Assembly (NCBI RefSeq): GCF_017993425.1
Contig: NZ_JAGOMQ010000002.1
Location: forward strand, 1 to 64,000
Length of the DNA stretch: 64,000 nucleotides
Direction: 5' to 3'
DNA from: Amaricoccus sp.
GTDB taxonomy: Bacteria; Pseudomonadota; Alphaproteobacteria; Rhodobacterales; Rhodobacteraceae
Part shown: piece after piece, positions 1-8,497 of the stretch
Position numbering within the stretch: the first letter of the stretch is position 1
Layout: each line of letters begins with the position of its first letter
Program-made: the position numbers and the translations under genes
Notes under the pieces: generated by a model
Databases searched by the model: none
The model's input: only the letters and a program-made list of their open reading frames with translations
What the model was told of the DNA's origin: nothing

Positions 1-263
1 GCGCGATCGTCGCTCGTCCGGGCGCGGCGCGTGGGAGAGCCGGGCAGCGGCGCACGGCGGCCGTGCCGGCGGCGGGGGCTCCGGCGGTCGCGCGGTCGGC
101 GTTCCAGGCGGTCGGCGCGGGCTTCCCGGCCGCGGAGGATGTGCGGATCGGGACGACGGGGGGACGACGGGGCGGCTGCGGATCCCGGGGTGAGTGGCGT
201 CTCGGCTTGCGGGCGCGGCCGGTCGCCGCCCGGGGCGGGGCGCGTCGGGTTAGGGCAGGGGCC

Positions 264-779
264 TCAGTCGTCGTCGCCGGCGGCGAGGGCGGCGGGGGTG
301 ACGAAGTCGGCGAGGCGGCCGGAGCCCCACGCGACGGCGGACCACGCGGGGGCCTCGAAGGCGATCACCGCGGTGGCGGCTGTCGGGTAGCGCGCGTAGT
401 CCGGGTCGTCGGGCAGGGCGGCGAGCAGGCGCAGCGCCGCCTCGCCGATGCCGGGCTGGTGGCCGAGGAGCAGGAGCGGCGACGCCTGCGGCGCGGCGCG
501 GAGCACGCGCAGCAGCGTCTCGGGGCCGGCGTGGTAGAGTTCCGGCAGGAAGCGGGCGGGCACGTCGGCGAAGCCGGGGCCGAGGCGCTCCCAGGTCTCG
601 CGGGTGCGCGCCGCGGCGGAGACGAGGGCGGCCGCGGGGATGAGGCCCTTGGAGGCCAGCCAGTCGCCGACGGCGGCGCTGGCGCGGCGGCCGCGGGCGT
701 TGAGCGGGCGGTCGACGTCGGCCTGGCCGCGGTCGGCCCAGCTCGACTTGGCGTGGCGCATCAGGATCAGGGTGAGCAT
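264..779 (-). CDS. sixA: SixA-type histidine phosphatase
   Basis: 171-residue protein of the histidine phosphatase (phosphoglycerate mutase-like) superfamily, SixA branch, cytoplasmic. Members remove phosphate from phosphohistidine, for example on phosphotransfer domains. The N-terminus runs straight into the catalytic RHA motif (Arg8-His9), followed by the KSSW and DRPLNARGR segments typical of SixA. A second histidine lies in LLLGHQPG near residue 100. I chose the ATG at 779 because it puts RHA about eight residues from the N-terminus, as usual. An upstream in-frame extension to 878 is probably not translated. It follows the sugar operon on the same strand but is separated from it by about 325 bases, so it is probably transcribed on its own. 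The actual substrate is unknown. Confidence 0.85.
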   Translation of the reverse strand: MLTLILMRHAKSSWADRGQADVDRPLNARGRRASAAVGDWLASKGLIPAAALVSAAARTRETWERLGPGFADVPARFLPELYHAGPETLLRVLRAAPQASPLLLLGHQPGIGEAALRLLAALPDDPDYARYPTAATAVIAFEAPAWSAVAWGSGRLADFVTPAALAAGDDD

Positions 780-1104
780 GGCCCGTCCCATGCCACGGAA
801 GCGGCGGGGCCGGAAGGGGTCATGCGGAGCGGGGCGGGTCGCCGGCGGCGAGCGCTGGTCGGGCATGGTCCTGCCCATGACCCACGGGTCATGCCGGCTT
901 TCGGGCGGGGAAACCGGGCCACGTCACGTCCAAGGACTACGGAGGCGGCGGCGCCAGCGCCGGCTCGGGCCGGTCCCGTAGGGCGCCAGCGCCCTGTCCC
1001 ACCCCGTGCCTCGGCGGATGCGGTCACCATGCATGGGACGGGCGGGAGCCGGAGCCGAGCGCGCTCCCCCGGGTCGGGACGGGGCGGGGCGGTCGGGCGG
1101 GCGG
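780..1104. other. gene-free gap with inverted repeat
   Basis: No convincing gene in these 325 bases between the phosphatase gene and the mutarotase gene. The stretch is GC-rich, contains two copies of GGCGCCAGCGCC about 35 bases apart, and holds the perfect inverted repeat listed separately at 876–893. It must contain the promoter of the sixA-like gene and the 3' end of the sugar operon transcript. Long plus-strand open frames here are codon-bias shadows. Confidence 0.6.
876..893. promoter_or_regulatory. perfect 8-bp inverted repeat upstream of sixA-like gene
   Basis: CATGACCC and GGGTCATG are separated by two bases, an 18-base dyad about 100 bases upstream of the phosphatase start codon. 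The size and symmetry suit a dimeric regulator. No T-tract follows, so a terminator is less likely. The regulator is unknown. Confidence 0.3.
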
Positions 1105-1434
1105 TCAGTCGGTGTGGAAGACGTTCTCCATCCGCGCCCACCATTCGCCGGGCCGGCGGGTGTCGAGGGGCTCCTGCATCGGGTCGGTGATCCTCCACCA
1201 GTCCTGCATCCGGGCGTCGGCCTTCATCCGCTCCATGTCGGCGGCGAAGTCGGTCCCGTGGTATTCCCAGTAGGCGAAGAGGAGGTTCTCCGGCTCCTTG
1301 AGGAAGATCGTGTAGTTGTGGATGTTGCAGGCGGAGATGAGCGACAGAATCTCCGGCCAGACGGCGGCGTGGATGCGCTTGTACTCGTCGAGGACCTCCG
1401 GCTTCAGCCGGATGATCTGGGCCATGCGTTCCAT
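1105..1434 (-). CDS. rhaM: L-rhamnose mutarotase family protein
   Basis: 109-residue protein matching the RhaM/RhaU mutarotase family, which interconverts anomers of L-rhamnose or related sugars and has a usual length of about 104. Family hallmarks visible are the N-terminal EYKRIHAAVWPEI segment with its conserved His, the INYTIF-like stretch (here HNYTIFL), LFAYWEYHG with the conserved Tyr-Trp, and the C-terminal WWARMENVFHTD ending. It is the last gene of the ten-gene sugar operon, starting 2 bases after the kinase stop codon. It suggests the imported sugar is L-rhamnose-like (a 6-deoxyhexose), but the classical rhamnose isomerase and FGGY kinase are absent here, so the true substrate is open. 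Confidence 0.88.
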   Translation of the reverse strand: MERMAQIIRLKPEVLDEYKRIHAAVWPEILSLISACNIHNYTIFLKEPENLLFAYWEYHGTDFAADMERMKADARMQDWWRITDPMQEPLDTRRPGEWWARMENVFHTD

Positions 1435-1436
1435 TC

Positions 1437-2381
1437 TCAGCTCCGCCTGATCTTCCAGCGCCGCATCGCGGCCTCGGTGTCCTCGAAGGAGACGATGCCC
1501 GCGTCGGAGCCGAGGCCGCCGGCGACGAGGCCGGCGGCGGCCTGGGCGAAGCGCAGGCCGGTCTCGACGTCCATGCCGCGGACGAGGCCGGCGATGAAGC
1601 CCGCGTCGAAGGCGTCGCCGCAGCCGGTGGTGTCGACGATGTCGATGTCAAAGGCGGGCGAGCGCAGGCGGGTCCCGTCGCGGTGCGCGTAGAAGGCGCC
1701 TTCGGCGCCCATGGTCAGCACGCAGGCGGTGACGCCGCGGTCGAGGTAGAAGCGGGCGACGTCCTCGGGGTCGGAGAGGCCGCACATCACGGCGGCCTCC
1801 TCGATCGAGGGCATGAAGTAGTCGATGTAAGGCAGGAGCGGCAGGACGAATTCCGCCGTCTCGGCGCGGGCGCCGACGAGGTCCCAGGTGGTGGTGCGGC
1901 CGCGGGCCCTGGCCTCGCGCAGGATCTCCGCGGAGCGGGCGCCGTCGAGGCGGGCGAGGAGGCCGGTGCCGCCGAGGTGGATGACGGGGGGCGCGAGGAC
2001 GCGGTCGTAGGTCTCCGGCGCGACGTCGAAATGGTCCGAGGCGCCGCGGGCGTGCAGCGCCGGGCGCTCGCCGTTCGGGCGGACGTTGAGGATGGTGGCG
2101 GAGGTGGCGACGCCCGGGATGCGCTGCATCAGCGACGTGTCGATGCCGTGCTTCGCGAGCGTCAGCATCACCCAGTCGGCCTTCTCGTCGTCGCCGACGG
2201 CGCCGACGGCGAGGCAGGAGAGGCCGAGCTTGGCGGCGTCGACGACCGTGCCGCCGGCGGTGCCGGCGACGGTCAGGCGGATCTCCTCGATGAAGTCGAC
2301 GCCGCCGCCTTCGGGGATCGCCGTGACCGGGCGGCCGAGGACGTCGAGGATGTAGAGGCCGATGACGGAGACGTCGGGCAT
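1437..2381 (-). CDS. PfkB-family sugar kinase
   Basis: 314-residue cytoplasmic kinase of the PfkB/ribokinase family, transferring phosphate from ATP to a sugar or sugar-like substrate. The C-terminal PfkB signature is clear: DTTGCGDAFDAGF at residues 250–262, with Asp256 as the catalytic base and GCGD as the anion hole. Cys replaces the usual Ala. A glycine-rich GTAGGTVVDAA stretch near residue 40 corresponds to the substrate-lid region. The chosen ATG overlaps the stop codon of the preceding membrane-protein gene by one base (TGATG), which indicates translational coupling. A longer frame reaching 2843 is an overlap artefact. Its substrate is probably the product of the operon's dehydrogenase/isomerase steps; a specific name is not supportable. 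Confidence 0.88.
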   Translation of the reverse strand: MPDVSVIGLYILDVLGRPVTAIPEGGGVDFIEEIRLTVAGTAGGTVVDAAKLGLSCLAVGAVGDDEKADWVMLTLAKHGIDTSLMQRIPGVATSATILNVRPNGERPALHARGASDHFDVAPETYDRVLAPPVIHLGGTGLLARLDGARSAEILREARARGRTTTWDLVGARAETAEFVLPLLPYIDYFMPSIEEAAVMCGLSDPEDVARFYLDRGVTACVLTMGAEGAFYAHRDGTRLRSPAFDIDIVDTTGCGDAFDAGFIAGLVRGMDVETGLRFAQAAAGLVAGGLGSDAGIVSFEDTEAAMRRWKIRRS

Positions 2382-2809
2382 CAGCGGCGGGTCATGGCGC
2401 GGACGACGAGGGCGAGCGCGGCGGCGACGGCGGCGAGGCCCCAGACCAGCGGCTGGCGCCAGAAGGGCGGCGCGGGCGGCGCGAGCGAGGTTCCGGCGGG
2501 GGGCGGCTTGAGGAAGACGACGCCGTAGAGATGCGCCGCGGCGATCGAGACGACGAGCGCGATGCAGAAGATCATCAGGACGATGACGCCGGCGAAGATC
2601 ACCTTGCGGAGCGGCTGGCCGGCCTGGGCGAAGGGCAGCATGTTGTTGGCGAGCGCGGCGCAGACGACGAGGATGCAGCCGAGGGTGAAGACCGCGAGCG
2701 AGAAGGGCTGGAAGATCATCGCCAGCGCGACGACGCCGAGGCCGATGATCGCGGCCTCGATGCGGAAGGCGACGGCGGGCGACATGCCGGGGCCGGGGGG
2801 CTGGCTCAT
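2381..2809 (-). CDS. small four-helix membrane protein of the sugar ABC operon
   Basis: 142-residue protein with about four predicted transmembrane helices (roughly residues 13–33, 37–58, 70–98 and 116–135) and a proline-rich linker before the last one. I do not recognise the family. It sits inside the importer operon, its start overlapping the upstream ATPase stop by 4 bases and its stop overlapping the kinase start by 1 base, so its expression is tightly coupled to the transporter. Rhizobial glycerol importers that use two different ATPases (GlpSTPQV) also have a small extra membrane protein, so an accessory role in this transporter is a reasonable inference. It is longer than that accessory protein and similarity has not been tested. 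Confidence 0.72.
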   Translation of the reverse strand: MSQPPGPGMSPAVAFRIEAAIIGLGVVALAMIFQPFSLAVFTLGCILVVCAALANNMLPFAQAGQPLRKVIFAGVIVLMIFCIALVVSIAAAHLYGVVFLKPPPAGTSLAPPAPPFWRQPLVWGLAAVAAALALVVRAMTRR

Positions 2810-3894
2810 GAGCGGACGGCCCTCCCGGCCTCGTCGAAGACATGGGTCTGCCCGGCCTCGGGCACGAGGTGCAGCGTCTCGCCGACCGCGACGCGGCGGG
2901 CGCGGGGCAGCACGACGCGGATGTCGTCGCCGTTGACGGTGCGGGCGTGGATCAGCGTCTCGGCGCCCATCGGCTCGATCAGCTCGGCCAGCGCGGTGAA
3001 GGCCTCGGGGCCGGCGTCGGGGGCGAGGGTGACGGCGCGGGGGCGCATGCCGATGGTGACGCGGCCGGGCCTCATCCCGGCGACGGCGGGGTCGACGGGC
3101 AGGCGGACGTTCGTGCCCTCCATGCAGATCTCGGCCGTGCCGCCCTCGGCGCGGACCAGCTCGCCGCCGATCAGGTTCATCTGCGGCGTGCCGATGAAGC
3201 TCGCGACGAAGGCGTTGGCGGGCTTGGCGAAGACCTCGTGGGGGGTGCCGATCTGCTCGATCAGCCCGTCGCGCATGATCGCGGTGCGGTTGGCCATCGT
3301 CAGCGCCTCGAGCTGGTCGTGGGTGACGATGACGGTGGCCTTGGAGAGGCCCTGGAGCACCTCCTTGATCTGGCCGCGCATGGTCTGGCGCAGCTCGACG
3401 TCGAGGCGGGAGAGCGGCTCGTCGAAGAGGAAGCAGTTCGGGTCGCGGATGATCGCGCGGGCGACGGCGACGCGCTGCTTCTCGCCCTCGGCGATCTGGC
3501 CGGGAAGGCGGTCGAGGATGTGGGTCAGTTGCAGCGTCTCCGCCACCTGGCGCACGCGGCGGGCGCGCTCGGCCGCGGAGACGCCCTCGGCGTGGAGGGG
3601 GAAGCCGAGGTTCTCGCCCACGGTCAGCGCCGGGTAGAGGGCGTAGAACTGGAACACCATGGCGATGTCGCGTTCTTCCGGGGTGCGGTCGTTCATCCGC
3701 TGGCCGGCGATCAGGACGTCGCCCTCGCTGGCCTGCTCGAGGCCGGCGATGATGCGCAGCGTGGTGGTCTTGCCGCAGCCGGAGGGGCCGAGGAGGCAGA
3801 CGACCTCGCCGGGGGCGACGGCGAGGTCGACCTCGCGGACGGCGGTGAAGGTGCCGAACCGCTTGGTGACACGCTTGAGCTCGATCGTCGACAT
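2806..3894 (-). CDS. sugar ABC importer ATPase 1, degenerate signature motif
   Basis: 362-residue ATPase of the MalK/UgpC class that powers sugar import with the two permeases encoded next to it. Visible are Walker A GPSGCGKTT (36–44), Q-loop MVFQ, Walker B CFLFDE (154–159), D-loop SRLD and switch histidine THDQ (His192), then a C-terminal OB-like regulatory domain (about 240–362). The signature motif is abnormal: residues 134–138 read IAEGE where LSGGQ is expected. The partner ATPase at 7401–8492 has a normal LSGGE but lacks the switch histidine. The gene overlaps the start of the small membrane protein by 4 bases and its own ATG overlaps the permease stop by 1 base. Confidence 0.93.
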   Translation of the reverse strand: MSTIELKRVTKRFGTFTAVREVDLAVAPGEVVCLLGPSGCGKTTTLRIIAGLEQASEGDVLIAGQRMNDRTPEERDIAMVFQFYALYPALTVGENLGFPLHAEGVSAAERARRVRQVAETLQLTHILDRLPGQIAEGEKQRVAVARAIIRDPNCFLFDEPLSRLDVELRQTMRGQIKEVLQGLSKATVIVTHDQLEALTMANRTAIMRDGLIEQIGTPHEVFAKPANAFVASFIGTPQMNLIGGELVRAEGGTAEICMEGTNVRLPVDPAVAGMRPGRVTIGMRPRAVTLAPDAGPEAFTALAELIEPMGAETLIHARTVNGDDIRVVLPRARRVAVGETLHLVPEAGQTHVFDEAGRAVRS

Positions 3895-4811
3895 CAGCGC
3901 TTCACCGTGCCGAAGGTGACGCCCCGGAGCAGGTGGTTCTGCAGGAAGAAGGTCACGAGGATCACGGGGATGAGGAACAGCGTCTCGATGGCGGCGAGCA
4001 GGCCCCAGCGCACGCCGATGTCGCCGCCGATGGTCTGGCTCATGGCGACGGGGACGGTGCGGGTGTGGATGCCGGTCAGGAGCAGCGCGAAGAGGAACTC
4101 GTTCCAGGTGAGGATCAGGCCGAAGACGGCGGTGGCGGCGAGGCCGGCGACCACCTGCGGCAGGCAGATGCGGAAGAACACCCGCCGGTCGGTCGAGCCG
4201 TCGAGACGGGCGGCGTCCTCGACGTCCGGCGAGAGCTCGTCGAAGAAGCTCTTCATCATCCAGATGGTGAAGGGCAGGTTGAAGGCGGTGTAGAGCAGGA
4301 TGATGCCGGTATAGGTGCCGGAGAGACCGGTGACGCGGAAGAGCAGCATCACCGGGATGATGACGACGATGGCCGGCAGCATCCGCGTCGTCAGAATGAC
4401 GAAGAGGTAGGTGTCGTTGCCCTTGAGCGGATAGCGCGAGAAGCCGAAGGCGGCGAGCGTGCCGATGACGAGGGCGAGCGCCACCGAGGCGCCGGCGATG
4501 AACACCGAGTTGAAGAAGTAGAGCGCGAAGCCCGTCGACTGCGCGTCGGCGCCCGCCGCGTAGGAGCGGGAGAACACGTTGACGAAGTTCTGCAGCGTCG
4601 GCTCGAAGGTGAAGCGCTCCGGGATCAGGCCGAAGAGCGTGGTCGGGAAGAGCTTCGCCGGAACGGCTAGGGCGTCGGCGTGGATCTTGAACGAGGTCAG
4701 GATGATCACGAGGACCGGGAAGAAGTAGATCAGGCTGACCGCGGCCGCGAAGGCGGTGCGGCCCCAGCCGGCCTGGTCGACGGCGCGACCGCGCGAGGCG
4801 AAGAGGGCCAT
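3894..4811 (-). CDS. sugar ABC permease, MalG type
   Basis: 305-residue inner-membrane permease, second of the pair. It has about six transmembrane helices beginning with SLIYFFPVLVIILTSF, a periplasmic loop containing the FTLxNF-like segment (FEPTLQNFVNVF), and the cytoplasmic EAA loop VEDAARLDGSTDRRVFFRICLP that docks on the ATPases. CUT1-family MalG proteins have this size and arrangement. The start at 4811 overlaps the stop of the upstream permease by one base. A longer frame to 5189 is a shadow within that gene. Together with the neighbouring permease it forms the translocation pore. Confidence 0.92.
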   Translation of the reverse strand: MALFASRGRAVDQAGWGRTAFAAAVSLIYFFPVLVIILTSFKIHADALAVPAKLFPTTLFGLIPERFTFEPTLQNFVNVFSRSYAAGADAQSTGFALYFFNSVFIAGASVALALVIGTLAAFGFSRYPLKGNDTYLFVILTTRMLPAIVVIIPVMLLFRVTGLSGTYTGIILLYTAFNLPFTIWMMKSFFDELSPDVEDAARLDGSTDRRVFFRICLPQVVAGLAATAVFGLILTWNEFLFALLLTGIHTRTVPVAMSQTIGGDIGVRWGLLAAIETLFLIPVILVTFFLQNHLLRGVTFGTVKR

Positions 4812-5866
4812 CACGCGGCTCCCTGGCTGCGCCGGTTGGCGAGGTAGAGGTAGAGGTTGGTCAGCACGATCACCGTGAAGAGGAGAATGTACGACAGCGC
4901 AGCCGCTTCGGAGGTCTTGTTGAACTGGATCGCCTGCCGGTAGACGTAGAGCGCGATCGTCTCGGTGCGCTGGCCGCCGTCGGTCAGGATGAAGACGACG
5001 TCGAAGAGCTTGAACGCCTCGATGGTGCGGAAGAGCAGCGCGAGCAGCAGCAGGCCCTTCACGTAGGGGAAGGTGATGAACCAGAACCGCCGCCAGGCGG
5101 GCACGCGGTCGATGGCGGCGGCCTCGTAGAGGTGCTTCGGCACCGAGACGAGGCCGGCGAGCACCAGAAGCATCACGAAGGGCGACCACATCCAGGCGTC
5201 GGCGATCACGATCGCGGCGATGGCGCCCGGCGTCGAGGAGATCAGCACGAAGTTCTCGTTGGTGAAGAGCCGCGCGAACTGGCTGACGAGCCCGAAGGTC
5301 GGGTCGTAGTAGTAGCGGAAGAAGGCGCCCACGGCGACGAAGCTCAGCATCATCGGCGTCAGCACGAGGATGAGCAGGTAGCGCCGCAGCGGGAACTGCT
5401 TGGCGAAGAGCATGGCGAGGAGGAAGCCCACCACCATCTGCGCCGCGACCGTCAGCACCACGAAGAGCGCCGTGGTGGTCAGGCGGTCCCAGACCACGGG
5501 GTCGGTCAGCACGCGCTCGTAGTTGCGCACCCCGAGGAAGCCCATCGTCTGCCGGTCGGCGCGGTAGGCGAAGAACGACAGCCCGAGCGACCAGAGCAGC
5601 GGGAAGATGTTCATCATGACGAGGACCGCGATCGCCGGCGCGACCAGCAGCCCGCCGGTATGGCGGCCCCAGGCGTTGACGACGGCGGTCGCCGCGACGA
5701 GGGCGGCCAGCGCGAAGGCGACCCAGAAGCCCGCGCCCGCGGGCAGGAGCGCCGCGGCGAGCGGGACGCCGACCACCGCGACGAGGAGCGCGAGGCGCCA
5801 GTTGCGCCAGTCCGGCGCGAGGAGCCCCGGGCGGCGCGCGGGATCGGGAAGGACGGCTGCTGTCAT
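4811..5866 (-). CDS. sugar ABC permease, MalF/UgpA type
   Basis: 351-residue inner-membrane permease. Two extra hydrophobic segments near the N-terminus (about 25–66) precede the six-helix core, as in MalF-type subunits. The EAA loop YEAAAIDRVPAWRRFWFITFP is present near residue 245, followed by the FRTIEAFKLFDVVFILTDGG stretch characteristic of the family. It is translationally coupled to the MalG-type partner. It forms the translocation channel for the substrate delivered by the binding protein encoded 70 bases upstream. Confidence 0.92.
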   Translation of the reverse strand: MTAAVLPDPARRPGLLAPDWRNWRLALLVAVVGVPLAAALLPAGAGFWVAFALAALVAATAVVNAWGRHTGGLLVAPAIAVLVMMNIFPLLWSLGLSFFAYRADRQTMGFLGVRNYERVLTDPVVWDRLTTTALFVVLTVAAQMVVGFLLAMLFAKQFPLRRYLLILVLTPMMLSFVAVGAFFRYYYDPTFGLVSQFARLFTNENFVLISSTPGAIAAIVIADAWMWSPFVMLLVLAGLVSVPKHLYEAAAIDRVPAWRRFWFITFPYVKGLLLLALLFRTIEAFKLFDVVFILTDGGQRTETIALYVYRQAIQFNKTSEAAALSYILLFTVIVLTNLYLYLANRRSQGAA

Positions 5867-5936
5867 CGGTCTCGCGCGGCTCGTTTCGGCGGAGGCGCGC
5901 GCCGGGCTCTCCCGGCGCGCGGATCGGGTCGGATCG

Positions 5937-7361
5937 CTACTGGATCAGCCCGGCGTCGGTCAGCAGCTGCTGCTGGAACGCCGCGATGGTGTCGAGCGTC
6001 GTCTTCGCGTCCTGCTGGCCGGTGATCGCGAGGTCGAACTGCTCCTGCTGCTCGACGAGGAGCTCGTAGAACTGCGGGATGTGCCAGACGTCGCGCTGCC
6101 AGTCGAGGTTCTTCGCCCAGGCGCGGTTCCACGGCCGGTAGGTGACGTATTTCGGATCCTCGTAGACCGCCTTGATCGCGCTCTGCCCGCCCTGCGAGGC
6201 GTACATGTGCTGGATGTCGGGCGAGAGCCACCACTTCACGAAGTCGATCGCCTCGTTGACCTCGGTGTCGGTGTTCCAGGTCATCAGCACGAAGGGCTGG
6301 CCGCCGATGTTCTGGGTGCGGTCGACGGTGCCGTCGTCCTTCTTCAGGCCCGGCGGGTTGGCGAAGATCACGCTGTCGGCGACCTGCGAGGTCTCGGGGT
6401 TGATCGAGCTCTCGGCGAAGCCGATCCAGTTGACGTTGAGCGCGACCTTGCCCTCGCGGAACAGCTCGTCGGTGACGAAGATGTCCATCGAGCCGGTCTT
6501 CACCACCGGCGGCATGTATTGCAGCATGCGCATGTAGTGGTCGAGCGCGGTCACCGCGATCTCGGAGTTGACGACGCCCTCGGCCTGGCCCTCGGGGATC
6601 TTGGTCTCGTCCCAGATGTCGCCGCCGTGCTCCCAGATGAAGCCGTTGATCTGCATCGAGCTGAAGTCGTAGGCCTTGCCGGCCTGGAAGGCGATCCCGT
6701 AGAAGTCTTCCTTCAGCGGCTGGCCCATCAGGTTGTCGCCGGCCTTGCGCTGGAAGAACTGGCCGATCTTCTCGAAGAGATCCCAGTCGATCTCGTCGAG
6801 CTCCTCGGGCGTGCAGGGCAGCTTCTGGCCGAACTTCTCCTGGAACGCCTTCTGCTCGGTCTCGTCGCAGAGGACGTCCGACCGCGCGTAGGTGACGAGG
6901 ATGTCGGGAAACTGCGGGAAGCCGTAGATGTTGTCCGACTTGTAGGGATAGGTCGCGTAGGCCTGCAGCGGCGCCGGATGCATCCCCTCGAGGACCTTCT
7001 GCAGGTCGGGGTCCTTCTCGAGGATGTCGTTGAGGTTGCGGTAGTAGCCGCCCTCGATGAAGGCGCCGAGCCACTGGCTGTCGGAGACCGCCATGTTGTA
7101 CTTCTGCTCGCCGGAGACCAGCGAGGCGTTGAGGCGGGTGTAGTAGTCGCCCCAGGGGATGAAGTCGATCTCGAGCTTCACGTCGTTGCCCGAGGGCGCC
7201 TTGTAGTTCTTGTCGAAGAGGTCCTTCATGATGCGGGTCGGGGGCCAGTCCGGCACCGCCATGTTGAGGACGATCTCCTCGGCGAAGGCGCCGCCCGCCA
7301 TCAGGGCGAGCGCGCTAGCGGCGCCGAGGCGGGTGAGTGATTTGCGGCAGTCCAGCTTCAT
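5937..7361 (-). CDS. sugar ABC transporter substrate-binding protein
   Basis: 474-residue periplasmic family 1 extracellular solute-binding protein. A signal peptide is evident: basic MKLDCRKSLTR, a hydrophobic core, then GGAFAEE giving cleavage around residue 27. The mature domain has the expected features: IDFIPWGDYYTRLNASLVSG near the N-terminus, repeated aromatic residues (DSQW, FIWEHGGDIWD, NVNWIG) likely to line a sugar site, and the C-terminal WWLSPDIQHMYA hinge region. A good ribosome binding site (GGGGAGGA) lies upstream of the ATG. No lipobox Cys at the cleavage site, so it is a soluble periplasmic protein. The ligand is not deducible beyond a sugar or polyol. Confidence 0.92.
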   Translation of the reverse strand: MKLDCRKSLTRLGAASALALMAGGAFAEEIVLNMAVPDWPPTRIMKDLFDKNYKAPSGNDVKLEIDFIPWGDYYTRLNASLVSGEQKYNMAVSDSQWLGAFIEGGYYRNLNDILEKDPDLQKVLEGMHPAPLQAYATYPYKSDNIYGFPQFPDILVTYARSDVLCDETEQKAFQEKFGQKLPCTPEELDEIDWDLFEKIGQFFQRKAGDNLMGQPLKEDFYGIAFQAGKAYDFSSMQINGFIWEHGGDIWDETKIPEGQAEGVVNSEIAVTALDHYMRMLQYMPPVVKTGSMDIFVTDELFREGKVALNVNWIGFAESSINPETSQVADSVIFANPPGLKKDDGTVDRTQNIGGQPFVLMTWNTDTEVNEAIDFVKWWLSPDIQHMYASQGGQSAIKAVYEDPKYVTYRPWNRAWAKNLDWQRDVWHIPQFYELLVEQQEQFDLAITGQQDAKTTLDTIAAFQQQLLTDAGLIQ

Positions 7362-7400
7362 TTTAGTTGTTCCTCCCCTTCTGCTTCATGGCCGGGTTTC

Positions 7401-8492
7401 TCAGCTCGGCCTCTCGATCGCGGCGCCGTCGCCGGGCCGGAACAGGTGGACGTCCCTCGCCGCGATGGCGACCGGGAAGCGGTCGCCGCGGCGCAGGTGG
7501 CTGGCGCGGGCCTCGGGGACCAGCACGCGCAGCGGCTGGCCCTCGGTGGCGAGCGAGACGATGGTGACGTCGCCGAGCGGCTCGATCAGGCTGACCGCCG
7601 CGTCGACGGCCGCCGCGCCCTCGGGGGCCGCGCCGGGCCGGACGTCCGCCGGGCGGACGCCGAGGGTGACGGGCGCGCCCGGGGCGAGGCCGGCATGGGC
7701 GACGGGAATGGGACCGAGCGCCGTGGCGACGGCGCGGGCGTCGGCGGTGACGCGGCCCTCGTAGAGGTTCATGTGCGGCGAGCCGATCTTGGCCGCGACG
7801 TAGACGCTGGTCGGCCGGTCGTAGAGGCTGTCGGGCGTGCCCTTCTGCACCACGCGGCCGTGCTCCATCACGGCGATCTCCTCGCCCATGGAGAGCGCCT
7901 CGAGCTCGTCGGGGGTGGCGTAGACGATGGTGGTGCCGAGGTCGCGGTGGAGGCGCTTCAGCTCGGCGCGCATGTCGTGGCGGAGCTTGGCGTCGAGGTT
8001 GGTCAGCGGCTCGTCGAGGAGCAGGATGCGCGGCTGGGCGATCAGGGCGCGGCCGAGCGCGAGGCGCTGCTGCTCGCCGCCCGAGAGCGTGCCGGGCTTG
8101 TTGCCGAGCCGGTGGGCGATGCGCAGCATCTCGGTGGTGTCGGCGATCCGCCTGCGGATCTCGGCCGCGGCGACGCCCGCCTCCTTGAGCGGATAGGCGA
8201 GGTTCTGCGCCACCGTCAGGTGCGGGTAGAGCGCGAAGGACTGGAACACCATGGCCACCCCGCGGCCGCGGATCTCGGCATGGGTGACGTCGCGGCCGTC
8301 GATGCGGATCGTGCCGGCGTCGGGCCGCACGAGCCCGCAGATGGCGCGGAGCGTGGTGGTCTTGCCGACGGAGGAGGGCCCGAAGAGCGCGAAGAAACGG
8401 CCCTCCGCCACCTCCAGGTCCATGCCGTCGAGCGCCACGGTGGCGCCGTAGCGCCTGGAGAGGCCGGAGAGGGCGAGGATCGGCTGCGCCAT
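7401..8492 (-). CDS. sugar ABC importer ATPase 2, H-loop histidine missing
   Basis: 363-residue MalK/UgpC-class ATPase, paralogous to the one at 2806–3894. Walker A GPSSVGKT (38–45), Q-loop MVFQ, an intact signature LSGGE (136–140), Walker B ILLLDE (156–161) and D-loop TNLD are present. The switch region reads YATPDELEA where YVTHDQxEA is expected, so Pro194 replaces the histidine that positions the gamma-phosphate. The C-terminal regulatory domain (about 240–363) contains the usual LGVRPADV segment. It starts 5 bases downstream of the oxidoreductase stop. Combined with its partner it should form one canonical and one degenerate composite ATP site. Confidence 0.93.
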   Translation of the reverse strand: MAQPILALSGLSRRYGATVALDGMDLEVAEGRFFALFGPSSVGKTTTLRAICGLVRPDAGTIRIDGRDVTHAEIRGRGVAMVFQSFALYPHLTVAQNLAYPLKEAGVAAAEIRRRIADTTEMLRIAHRLGNKPGTLSGGEQQRLALGRALIAQPRILLLDEPLTNLDAKLRHDMRAELKRLHRDLGTTIVYATPDELEALSMGEEIAVMEHGRVVQKGTPDSLYDRPTSVYVAAKIGSPHMNLYEGRVTADARAVATALGPIPVAHAGLAPGAPVTLGVRPADVRPGAAPEGAAAVDAAVSLIEPLGDVTIVSLATEGQPLRVLVPEARASHLRRGDRFPVAIAARDVHLFRPGDGAAIERPS

Positions 8493-8497
8493 CCGCC

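Noticed and set aside
63..1190. Long plus-strand open frame at the left end
   Set aside because: Low-complexity Gly/Arg/Ala-rich translation antisense to the SixA-type gene and the mutarotase gene; typical GC-bias shadow.
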